From assembly GCA_036496605.1 (NCBI GenBank), contig DASXKV010000050.1:248001-312000 (forward strand): 64,000 nucleotides of DNA, written 5' to 3'. Below are positions 1 to 7,422 of this stretch, piece by piece. The notes under the pieces are model-generated. The model ran no database searches. It saw only the letters and a list, made by a program, of their open reading frames with translations, and had not been told where the DNA came from. Position 1 is the stretch's first letter, and each line of letters starts with the position of its first letter. The position numbers were made by a program, and so were the translations under genes. Source of the stretch: Gemmatimonadaceae bacterium. Its GTDB lineage: Bacteria; Gemmatimonadota; Gemmatimonadetes; Gemmatimonadales; Gemmatimonadaceae.

Positions 1-1
1 G

Positions 2-388
2 CTCGCTCTCCGCTCCGACGTGGCCGGCGAGACGGTGCACCTGTGCGCCGGTGATGGCGCGCTCCCGCTCGACGAACTGCTCGACATCACGTACGCGCGC
101 TGGGCCCAGCATCCCGAATGGCGGCGTCGGCGCGTCGCGCGTCCCGTCGTTGCCGATCTCGCCACCTACACGTTGTTCGAACGGACGATCGAGCAGGTCG
201 GTGACGCTTCACTGAGGCGCCTGACGCGTGCCCTGTCACACTTCGTGCCTCAGCTCGCGCTCCCCAAGCGCTTCCAGACGACAAACGCCGAACGACTCCT
301 CGGGCATAGGGCACCACCAGTGCGCGCCTTCTGGCTGCCGATGATCGACAATCTCGTCGCGCGGCACTCGATTCGGAGGGCCGCGTGA
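2..388 (+). CDS. C-terminal part of an SDR/thioester-reductase-like NAD(P)-binding protein (5' end outside window)
   Basis: The reading frame is open from base 2, so this is the tail of a gene that starts upstream. The 128 visible residues include a VHLCAGDG segment followed by LPLDELLDI, which resembles the end of the NAD_binding_4 (fatty acyl/thioester reductase, male-sterility) fold, then a helical C-terminal region rich in Arg. Such enzymes release carrier-bound thioesters as aldehydes or alcohols with NAD(P)H. The GTG of the next gene overlaps the TGA stop by 4 bp, so it is the first visible gene of the carrier-protein operon. The catalytic Ser-Tyr-Lys part lies outside the window, so the family assignment is inferred from the tail and context only. 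Confidence 0.5.
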   Translation, partial: LALRSDVAGETVHLCAGDGALPLDELLDITYARWAQHPEWRRRRVARPVVADLATYTLFERTIEQVGDASLRRLTRALSHFVPQLALPKRFQTTNAERLLGHRAPPVRAFWLPMIDNLVARHSIRRAA

Positions 389-642
389 GTATGGCAATGT
401 TCGTGTCGCGCACCGTGGATTGGGTCAATCGGACGCTCGTTCCACCAGGCGTTACCGTCGATGCCGACACGCCACTCTTCGCGAACGGGCTGATCAACTC
501 GATTCGCATTCTCAAGCTCATCGCCTGGACGGAGCACGCGCTCGGGATCCGCATTCCGGACACTCAGATTCGCATGGATTACTTTCGCACGGTGCGCCGC
601 ATCGCCGAGACCTTCGCTGGAGACTCCGATGTGGCCGCGTGA
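385..642 (+). CDS. Free-standing acyl/peptidyl carrier protein
   Basis: An 85-residue acidic helical protein of carrier-protein size. The phosphopantetheine attachment site is GLINSIRIL with Ser39; the usual DSL is NSI here. The later helices (LIAWTEHALGIRIPD, then FRTVRRIAETF) fit the ACP fold. GTG start at 385 overlaps the preceding stop; an ATG at 391 is an alternative. It sits directly before, and overlaps by 14 bp, an amino acid:carrier-protein ligase, so it is probably the cognate acceptor that carries an aminoacyl thioester rather than a fatty-acid-synthesis ACP. The carrier fold is seen; the aminoacyl cargo is inferred. Confidence 0.85.
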   Translation: MSMAMFVSRTVDWVNRTLVPPGVTVDADTPLFANGLINSIRILKLIAWTEHALGIRIPDTQIRMDYFRTVRRIAETFAGDSDVAA

Positions 643-1537
643 GGCAGTCATCAGGGTACTGCGTGCCCGTGGTGAGCTGTGGGACATTGCGCCCGGCGTG
701 ACCGTGCTTCGGGGCGATGCCGCGACCTTGCTTCGCGCGCTCGAGCGCGCAATCGGCGCACTGTGTGGCGTCGAGACCAGCGATGATTGGCGTGTGCCAC
801 CGGCGATCGACTTCGCGACACTCGCGCGCGCGGACTATTTCGCATCCTTCCCGCAATGGTTGACGCTCGCGTCGCATCTGAGCGACGATCCCGATGTACT
901 GCGCAATGTCGCCGAGCATAACGAGCTGAGTGGTGCCGTGGCGCCGGCGCGCCTCGCACTCAACCCGGCGGTCTGTTATCACGTTTACGCTGCGCTCGCG
1001 GGCGATATCATCAATGCTCCGAAGATCGTGACAGCGCAATCCGAGTGCTGGCGGCACGAGGGCGGCCGACACGTACCGCTCGAGCGAGGATGGGCCTTCA
1101 CGATGCGCGAGGTGGTGTGCGTCGGCAGCGACGAGGACGCGCGCGCCTTCCTCGAACGATCGGTCGAGCGCGTTGGTGATCTCGCACGCACGCTCGAACT
1201 GGACGCGACGGTCGAGGTCGCGACCGACCCCTTCTTCGCGCCAGTCGCGCGAGCGAAGCTGCTGCTCCAGCAGATGAAGGAGCTCAAGCGCGAGCTTCTC
1301 TTGCCGGTGAGTCCGCAGGCGCGCATTGCCGCGTCCTCGTTCAACCTGCACGACACCTTCTTCGGCGAGAGCTTCGACATCCGGCTCGCCAATGGACGGC
1401 CTGCGACGAGCGCCTGCGTCGCATTCGGTCTCGAGCGCTGGCTCCTCGCCATTCTCGTTAGGTACGGGCCCGATGCGGCACGGTGGCCGGCCATTCCATT
1501 ATCGATCGGCGACCTCGCCGAGGCACGACATGGCTGA
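629..1537 (+). CDS. Amino acid:[carrier protein] ligase (atypical seryl-tRNA synthetase homolog)
   Basis: A 302-residue class II aminoacyl-tRNA-synthetase-like catalytic core without a tRNA-binding domain. Cys116 (PAVCYH), Glu161 (TMREVVCVGS) and Cys263 (SACVAFGLER) are spaced like the Cys/Glu/Cys zinc ligands of archaeal-type SerRS and of the Bradyrhizobium/Agrobacterium amino acid:carrier-protein ligases. SECWRHEG plus TMREVV form motif 2 and VAFGLERWLLAIL forms motif 3. Known members activate Gly or Ala with ATP and load the 4'-phosphopantetheine of a small carrier protein. The adjacent upstream carrier gene is the expected partner. Substrate cannot be read from sequence. The start ATG lies inside the carrier gene, typical of translational coupling. 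Confidence 0.85.
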   Translation: MWPREAVIRVLRARGELWDIAPGVTVLRGDAATLLRALERAIGALCGVETSDDWRVPPAIDFATLARADYFASFPQWLTLASHLSDDPDVLRNVAEHNELSGAVAPARLALNPAVCYHVYAALAGDIINAPKIVTAQSECWRHEGGRHVPLERGWAFTMREVVCVGSDEDARAFLERSVERVGDLARTLELDATVEVATDPFFAPVARAKLLLQQMKELKRELLLPVSPQARIAASSFNLHDTFFGESFDIRLANGRPATSACVAFGLERWLLAILVRYGPDAARWPAIPLSIGDLAEARHG

Positions 1538-2282
1538 GACGATTCCGTCGGCCGGCTCGCTGTACGCGCGCCACGCCCGCGCCGCCGACCGCGGCGCCTG
1601 GTCGGTGGAGCACGATATCCGCTGGGTCGCGATCAATCGCGGCCGTGCACTTGCCCAGCCGGATATTCTCGCCAAGCTGCGCGCCGCCGCCCTCATCGAG
1701 TCGTTCCATCCGGTCAACCTCTCACGGCTCATTCGCTTTGCATGGGACGACGTCGACGCCGGCGTCGTGTTCTCGCTCGAGATGTACGAGGGATTCAAAC
1801 ACTTCCATGCCCTGCGCATGTATCTCGACGCCGTCGGCTTCGAGCCGCGCATTACCGACGAAGAGCTCGGGCAGATTCGGCAGCGGACGGACCGCAACGA
1901 TCTCGATCCGACGGATCCCGTTGGTCCGCTCGTCGAGTTCATGCTCAGCGAGCACCTCGCCGCGTACTTCTTCCGTCGACTCGGCGAGCAGGCCGAGGAG
2001 GCACAGCTGCGCGTATTGCTCGCGCTCATCGCCGCCGACGAGGTGCGCCACGCGCAGGCGGCGTCCGACCTCATCGCCAAGCGCATCGCCGCGAATCTTG
2101 AGCTCGCGCCTAACGTACTTCGCGCCGCGGCGCACTTCCGACACTATGGCGAAGAGGCCGTTGGCCAGGTGCCGACGGCGATGGAGGGCGACGAGATCGC
2201 GATTCGTACTTTCGCCACGCGCATCGAGCGACTCTGCGGGATGCGCTTCGTCGATCACCTCAAGATCGAACTGGAGCTCTGA
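1530..2282 (+). CDS. Ferritin-like diiron protein (putative oxygenase/desaturase), first of a pair
   Basis: A 250-residue, all-helical protein. Metal-ligand candidates are EMYEGFKH in the first half and a glutamate in SEHLAAYFFRRL followed by DEVRHAQ in the second, the pattern of ferritin-like carboxylate diiron enzymes related to acyl-ACP desaturases and AurF-like N-oxygenases. ATG at 1530 overlaps the ligase stop by 8 bp; longer upstream extensions would be antisense-like readings of the ligase gene. The position after a carrier protein and its ligase suggests oxidation, desaturation or N-oxygenation of the carrier-bound amino acid, which is inference. The exact subfamily is not recognised. 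Confidence 0.65.
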   Translation: MAETIPSAGSLYARHARAADRGAWSVEHDIRWVAINRGRALAQPDILAKLRAAALIESFHPVNLSRLIRFAWDDVDAGVVFSLEMYEGFKHFHALRMYLDAVGFEPRITDEELGQIRQRTDRNDLDPTDPVGPLVEFMLSEHLAAYFFRRLGEQAEEAQLRVLLALIAADEVRHAQAASDLIAKRIAANLELAPNVLRAAAHFRHYGEEAVGQVPTAMEGDEIAIRTFATRIERLCGMRFVDHLKIELEL

Positions 2283-2284
2283 CC

Positions 2285-2833
2285 ATGCAAATCACCAATC
2301 GCGAGCTCACGCTCCTCAACTTCTACCGTGCGTCGGAGCTGCACGGTGGACTCGTCCTCGGACGACTCGTGCAGCATGTGCGCGAGCCGGAGTTGATCCT
2401 CCGTCTCACCGCGCACAGCGCCGAGGAAATTCTGCACGCGCAGCTCTGGACCGAGACAATCGTCGCCGTCGGCGGCCAGCCGAGCGCTACCTCGGACACG
2501 TATCAGTCCCGTTATGCAGCCGCGCTCGGTGCTCCGACTTCGTTGCTGGAGGTGATGGCCCTGACGCAGGTCTTCGAGCGCGGCGTCTACCGGCACTTTG
2601 TGATGCATTTGCGACGGACGGGCACTCATCCGCGCGTGCGAGCAACGCTTCGCCGCATGCTCGCCGACGAGCGCGGGCATCTCTCATGGGTGAAAGAGTG
2701 GCTCGACGCCCAGGCCGGTTCGCGCCGTGCCGCCGTGCCGGCACTGATGCGCCGCTATACCGTCGTCGATGCTGCGATTCGCAGACAGCTGATGAGTGAT
2801 TACGAATGGAGGGAGTTGGCATGCGCGTCCTGA
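2285..2833 (+). CDS. Ferritin-like diiron protein, second of the pair
   Basis: A 182-residue four-helix protein with the full canonical ligand set: Glu in ASELHGG, EEILHA (E..H), Glu in VFERGVYRH and DERGHL (E..H). This is the arrangement of bacterioferritin/rubrerythrin-like diiron centres. It lies 2 bp after the previous diiron gene and overlaps the next gene by 13 bp. Because both neighbours in the pair carry metal ligands, they may be two separate oxidative steps, or an enzyme and a helper. Substrate unknown; not similar enough to a named enzyme for a symbol. Confidence 0.65.
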   Translation: MQITNRELTLLNFYRASELHGGLVLGRLVQHVREPELILRLTAHSAEEILHAQLWTETIVAVGGQPSATSDTYQSRYAAALGAPTSLLEVMALTQVFERGVYRHFVMHLRRTGTHPRVRATLRRMLADERGHLSWVKEWLDAQAGSRRAAVPALMRRYTVVDAAIRRQLMSDYEWRELACAS

Positions 2834-3987
2834 CCGTTACCGAACGCCTATCAACGGGTCGCGCCGAACGCATCGCGCTCCCGAATACCGTCGACGACCG
2901 GCTCTACTTTGCGCAGGTACGCGAGGATCCAGAGCTGGAGCTACACGCACTAACCCCTGGACCTAACGACTCGTTCGTCGTCGTCGGCTCGGGGGGATGC
3001 ACGGCGCTCTCGCTTCTTGGCGGTGGCGCCGGCCATGTCACTGCGGTCGACGTCAATACCACACAGGGGCATCTCATCGAGCTCAAGCTCGCGGCGCTCA
3101 CTGTCCTCTCACGCTGGGACGCGCTGGCCTTCCTCGGCGCATGCGATTGTCTCGTTGGCGAGCGCATCGACATGTACGCCGAGTTACGGCCACAACTCTC
3201 CTTCCGCGCGCGTGCATACTGGGACACGCAGCTCTCGGCCATTTCGGACGGTGTACTCGGCGCCGGCGTCACCGAGCGCTTCATTCGCATGCTCGTGCGC
3301 GCCCTGCGCGTCGTGCTGCGACCGCGTTCTGGTCTGGAACGCATGCTCGGTTGTGAGTCGATCGACGCGCAGCGGGGACTCTTCGCACGCGAGTGGAACA
3401 CGATTCGCTGGCGCCTCTTCTTTCGGATTCTGCTCAATCGAGCCGCGTTCCGTCGGACGTACGACCCGGCGTTCTTCAACCACCTCGAGCGCCCGAGCTT
3501 CGCCGAGCATTTCCGACGGTGCGCCGAGCATGCGCTCACCGAGCTGCCGGTGCGCGGGAATTATTTCCTGCACCACATGATCACTGGGCGCTACGACGTC
3601 GACGCGGACGACGGGGTCCCACCGTATCTCACGGAGGCGGGTTACGAAGCGATTGGCGCGTCGAGCGAGCGACTCACCGTCGTCGACGGAACGATGACCG
3701 ATTATCTCCGGACGCTTCCGGATCACAGCGTCTCCGGCTTCTCGCTCTCGAATATCTGCGAGTGGTTGGCGCCCAACGATATCGACGCATTGTTTGCCGA
3801 GATCGTGCGCACGGCGGTGCCGAATGCGACGCTCTGCTTCCGGAACTTCGTCGGTTGGACCGAGGTGCCGACGCGCTTTCGCTCGGTCGTTCCCGAGGAT
3901 CGTTCGCTTGGCGAGCGGCTGATTCCACGGGATCGGAGCGTCGTTGCGCGACGCTTCGCCGTCTGCCGCGTAAACGCGGAGGCGTGA
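2821..3987 (+). CDS. DUF3419/BtaA-like S-adenosylmethionine 3-amino-3-carboxypropyl transferase
   Basis: A 388-residue protein with the BtaA/DUF3419 signature: FAQVREDPELELHAL, then a nucleotide-binding stretch VVVGSGGCTALSLLGGGAG, AVDVNTTQGHLIELKLAAL, and a C-terminal SNICEWL segment. BtaA transfers the 3-amino-3-carboxypropyl group of SAM to diacylglycerol in betaine-lipid synthesis; relatives act on other acceptors. No BtaB N-methyltransferase is adjacent, so ordinary DGTS lipid synthesis is unlikely to be complete here. ATG 2821 is preferred to 2806 because GGAGGG lies about 7 nt before it. The operon context suggests the acceptor is the product built on the carrier protein. Confidence 0.75.
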   Translation: MRVLTVTERLSTGRAERIALPNTVDDRLYFAQVREDPELELHALTPGPNDSFVVVGSGGCTALSLLGGGAGHVTAVDVNTTQGHLIELKLAALTVLSRWDALAFLGACDCLVGERIDMYAELRPQLSFRARAYWDTQLSAISDGVLGAGVTERFIRMLVRALRVVLRPRSGLERMLGCESIDAQRGLFAREWNTIRWRLFFRILLNRAAFRRTYDPAFFNHLERPSFAEHFRRCAEHALTELPVRGNYFLHHMITGRYDVDADDGVPPYLTEAGYEAIGASSERLTVVDGTMTDYLRTLPDHSVSGFSLSNICEWLAPNDIDALFAEIVRTAVPNATLCFRNFVGWTEVPTRFRSVVPEDRSLGERLIPRDRSVVARRFAVCRVNAEA

Positions 3988-3989
3988 TC

Positions 3990-5117
3990 ATGGGCGCCGC
4001 AGTGTCCGCGCGTCCTGCCATCTGCGTGCGCGACGCCGATGCCGGTGACAATGACGCGCTCCTCGAGATCGCCGCCTCGTGTCCGATGGAAGGCGACATC
4101 GCGCTCGCGATGACTCGCGCTCCCGATTTCTTCCAGCTCAATCGGCTCGAGGGTGCGCAATGGCGCGTCGGCGTCGCGGAAATGGACGGCCGAGTAGTGG
4201 GATGCGTCATGGGAGCGCAGCGACGCGCGTACCTCAATGGAGAGGAACGCTGGACCTTCTACACTGGCGACTTGAAGGTTCATCCGACGAAGCGGCGTGC
4301 AGGCGTGGCGGACGCGCTGAGTGAATGGGTACGAACCGCGCTCGGGGATATGGGAGGTAGCGGCGCGCCAGTCCTCCTCACCATTCTCGGCGGGAATCGC
4401 GCGATGGAGCGTCGTACCCTCGGTCGCGGCCGCGTCCCGCGCTTCGAACGGTTCGCGACGATTCGAGCATTCTCAATTCCGCTGCTCTTTCCGCGGCGAT
4501 TCGGACAGACGTCGCCGCGCGTCCATCGTGCAACGATGGCCGATATCGAGGAGATGATCGTCCTGTGGAAGCGCGTCGCGCCGGCGCGGCAGTTCGCGCC
4601 GGTGCTCACTCCCGAGAGTTTCGCCGAGTGGGTCGCCAGCGCGCCTGGACTCGATGTCTCGGATTTCCGTCTCGCGCGAGATAGTGCCGGCCGACTCCTC
4701 GGCTTTCTCGGCTGGTGGGATCAGTCGTCATTCAAGCAGCTTCGCGTGATGCGGTACTCGCCGAGGCTCGGCGTCGTGAGAGCCGTCATCAATGGCCTCG
4801 CAAGCCTGACGCACGGCGTGGCGCTCCCGAGTCCCGGAGAGGCCCTTCGTTATTGCACGGCGACGCACGTCTGCGTGCCCGGCGAAAAGTCCGACGTACT
4901 GAGGGCTCTCGTTAGGTCGAGCTACGGCGAGCTCCGTGACTCTCGTCATGCATTCGCGACGATCGGTCTCGACGTGCGCGATCCGCTTTGTGGCGCGCTC
5001 GATGGGCTTTTCGTTCAGCCGACAGATTCGCACGCGTTCGTTTGCACGGCACTTGGAGATTATTCGGGACCGTCGCTCGTCGATCGGCCGTTGCAGTACG
5101 AGATCGCGCTCGTATGA
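3990..5117 (+). CDS. Tandem GNAT-family N-acyltransferase
   Basis: A 375-residue protein with two GNAT-like halves. The N-terminal half holds the acetyl-CoA-binding motif (LKVHPTKRRAGVADAL, R-x-x-G-x-A type, near residue 95). The C-terminal half (from about residue 185, TMADIEEMIVLWKR) resembles a second, degenerate GNAT fold. ATG 3990 is used; GTG 3984 is an alternative. It starts 2 bp after the BtaA-like gene and overlaps the transporter by 4 bp. Probable role: N-acylation of the pathway product, or self-protection. The GNAT fold is clear for the first half, the role is inferred. Confidence 0.75.
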   Translation: MGAAVSARPAICVRDADAGDNDALLEIAASCPMEGDIALAMTRAPDFFQLNRLEGAQWRVGVAEMDGRVVGCVMGAQRRAYLNGEERWTFYTGDLKVHPTKRRAGVADALSEWVRTALGDMGGSGAPVLLTILGGNRAMERRTLGRGRVPRFERFATIRAFSIPLLFPRRFGQTSPRVHRATMADIEEMIVLWKRVAPARQFAPVLTPESFAEWVASAPGLDVSDFRLARDSAGRLLGFLGWWDQSSFKQLRVMRYSPRLGVVRAVINGLASLTHGVALPSPGEALRYCTATHVCVPGEKSDVLRALVRSSYGELRDSRHAFATIGLDVRDPLCGALDGLFVQPTDSHAFVCTALGDYSGPSLVDRPLQYEIALV

Positions 5118-7414
5118 ACCGGTCGCGACTCTCGGACGCTCTCCCGTCGTTGATCGTAAGACATCGCGCCATTGTGGTGCTCGGCTGGATCATCACATCC
5201 GCGCTGATGCTGCCGAACGCTCGGCACTTGGAGTCGGTGTTGCGCGTTGCGGCGCGCGTGGATGGCAGTGAGTCCGCGACGGTGGACGAGCAGCTCGCGC
5301 GGCGCTTTCGATCTCCATTTGCACACTCAGTCGTTCTCGTGGCGACAGGTCTTCCGTCGCCCACCGAGTCGACCGGACGTGCCGTGTTGCTCGGCCTGAC
5401 CGACTCGTTGCAGACTCTCCGTGGCGTGACGCGGGTATTCTCCTACCTCGATGGGCGCGAGCCTCTCTTCGTGGGAGATGGCGGCTACTTCCTCGTCGTC
5501 GGGTTGTCGGATGGGCGCGAAGCGGATGTCATGCTCGATACGCTGCGTGTGGCAACGCAACGCTGGGCCGCGCTGCTACGGCACGATTACGCGAGTGTGT
5601 CGCTGCGATTCACGGGCGAGACAGCGCTCAACGTCGATCTTCGGCGGAAGAGTGCCGACGACGCGCGGCGCGCCGAGTGGCGCGTGCTACCCGTCACGCT
5701 CGTTCTGTTGGTCGTCGCGTTCGGCGCACTCGTTGCCGCGCTTCTGCCGATCGGTGCGGCGCTCCTCTCGATTGGCATCGCGTTAGGCGCCGCAGCGCTG
5801 CTCGGACATCTTTGGTCGCTGTCGATTCTGCTTCAGAATGTCGTGACGATGATCGGGCTGGGGCTCGGTATCGATTATTCGCTGCTCGTCCTGCAGCGGT
5901 TCCGAGAGGAGCTTCTCATTGCCGACGATCGACAGCGCGCCGCCGCGCAGGCGCTGCGTCACGCCGCGCCGACGATCCTTCTCTCCGCATCGGCGGTCGC
6001 GATCGGCTTTGCGGCGCTGGCGATGATCCCCGTAAACGAGCTGCGGTCGGTTGCGGTGGGCGGACTGCTCGTGACGGCAGCTTCGATGCTCGTCGCGACG
6101 ACGCTCGTGCCCGTCGTGCTGGGAACGCTGGGTCGTCGCATCGACATTGGGCGCGTGAGTCGCGTTAGGCGCCGGGTCGGCATCGGATGGCAGCGCTGGG
6201 CGGCTTTTGTGACGCGACACCCCGGCCGCGTGTTGCTGTTTGCTGGCGCAGCCATTGGGCTACTCGCAATGCAGTCGCGACGACTGACGACCGGCCAGCC
6301 ATCGATCGATTGGTTACCGAAGCAGATGGAATCCGCCGTTGCACTGCGTGAATTGACCTCGATGGAACGCGGCGCCATCGTGCAGACGCTGCGTCTCACC
6401 CTCGACTTGCCATCCGACGTCTCCGCGGTCGACGATAGCGGATGGGCGGCGACTTCGCGGCTGGCGCGACGACTCGTCGCCGACTCGTCGGTAGCGCGGG
6501 TCCGATCGCTGCCAGGACTGGTCGCGCCGATGGGCAACGCGCTACCGCGCAATGTGATGCTCCAGACACTTCCTCCGGACGTCAGGCAGATGTTCGTGAG
6601 CGGCGATGACCATGCGGCGATGTTGGAGGTCATCCCGCGCGAGGGTTTGTCGCCGGATGAGCTAGCCGCGCTCGTCAGGCGCATTCGCGACATGCCTCCG
6701 GCGAGCGCGACGCCAGCGGGCACATCGATGCTTCGCGTCGGCGGAGTTCCGGCACTCAACATCGACTACGAGACCGCGGTGGCCGGGCCGCGACAACTCA
6801 CGCGCGTCGTTTCACTGATCGTCGTCGCGACGTTCGTCGTGCTCGCGATCGGCTTTCGTTCGCTACTCGTTCCGCTCAAGGCAATTACTCTCAATCTGCT
6901 CGCCGTTGCCGCGGCATTCGGTGCCGTGACACTCGTCTTTCAGGAAGGCATCGGCGCCTCGCTACTCGGCGTCGCTAGCCCGCTCGGTCGTGTGTTCCCG
7001 GCGGTACTGGTGCTGGTCTTCTGCATCGTCTTCGGTCTGAGCATGGATTACGAAGTCTTCCTTGTCGCGCGCGTGCGCGAAGGACGATTAGCTGGTCTCG
7101 GCGAGCGCCAGGCAATCGCGCAAGGTCTGACGTGTACGGCACGACTGATCACGAGCGCCGCCGCGATCATGATCGCCGTGTTCGGCGCGTTCATGCTCGG
7201 CGATTTCTTGCTGATGAAGGTGCTCGGCTTTGCGTTGGCGTTCGCGGTACTGATCGACGCGACCGTAATGCGCCTGGCAATCAGTCCGGCGTTATTGGTG
7301 ATCGCGGGTCGCTGGAATTGGTGGCCGGGCGAGCGGAGAGCGCAGAAGCCAGCAACGCGTTTGCGAGAGGAAGCGCACGCGCATCTCCTACGACTTGAAA
7401 AGGGAAATTTATGA
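5114..7414 (+). CDS. MMPL/RND-family exporter
   Basis: A 766-residue inner-membrane protein with about 11-12 membrane segments in two similar halves, each beginning with one segment, a large periplasmic domain and a block of hydrophobic helices. The proton-relay Asp-Tyr motifs are visible in both halves (GLGLGIDYSLLVL and FGLSMDYEVFLV). MMPL proteins export lipids, polyketides and siderophores using the proton gradient. The ATG overlaps the GNAT stop (ATGA), so it is the last gene of the carrier-protein operon and its likely exporter. Confidence 0.88.
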   Translation: MNRSRLSDALPSLIVRHRAIVVLGWIITSALMLPNARHLESVLRVAARVDGSESATVDEQLARRFRSPFAHSVVLVATGLPSPTESTGRAVLLGLTDSLQTLRGVTRVFSYLDGREPLFVGDGGYFLVVGLSDGREADVMLDTLRVATQRWAALLRHDYASVSLRFTGETALNVDLRRKSADDARRAEWRVLPVTLVLLVVAFGALVAALLPIGAALLSIGIALGAAALLGHLWSLSILLQNVVTMIGLGLGIDYSLLVLQRFREELLIADDRQRAAAQALRHAAPTILLSASAVAIGFAALAMIPVNELRSVAVGGLLVTAASMLVATTLVPVVLGTLGRRIDIGRVSRVRRRVGIGWQRWAAFVTRHPGRVLLFAGAAIGLLAMQSRRLTTGQPSIDWLPKQMESAVALRELTSMERGAIVQTLRLTLDLPSDVSAVDDSGWAATSRLARRLVADSSVARVRSLPGLVAPMGNALPRNVMLQTLPPDVRQMFVSGDDHAAMLEVIPREGLSPDELAALVRRIRDMPPASATPAGTSMLRVGGVPALNIDYETAVAGPRQLTRVVSLIVVATFVVLAIGFRSLLVPLKAITLNLLAVAAAFGAVTLVFQEGIGASLLGVASPLGRVFPAVLVLVFCIVFGLSMDYEVFLVARVREGRLAGLGERQAIAQGLTCTARLITSAAAIMIAVFGAFMLGDFLLMKVLGFALAFAVLIDATVMRLAISPALLVIAGRWNWWPGERRAQKPATRLREEAHAHLLRLEKGNL

Positions 7415-7422
7415 TGAAACCG

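Noticed and set aside
87-563. Long minus-strand frames opposite the reductase tail, carrier and ligase genes (also 518-1351 and 985-1494)
   Set aside because: They overlap well-supported genes of the + operon; GC-rich third positions make long antisense frames common.
3393-3989. Extension of the GNAT gene upstream to 3393
   Set aside because: It overlaps the BtaA-like gene in another frame and has an Arg-rich shadow composition.
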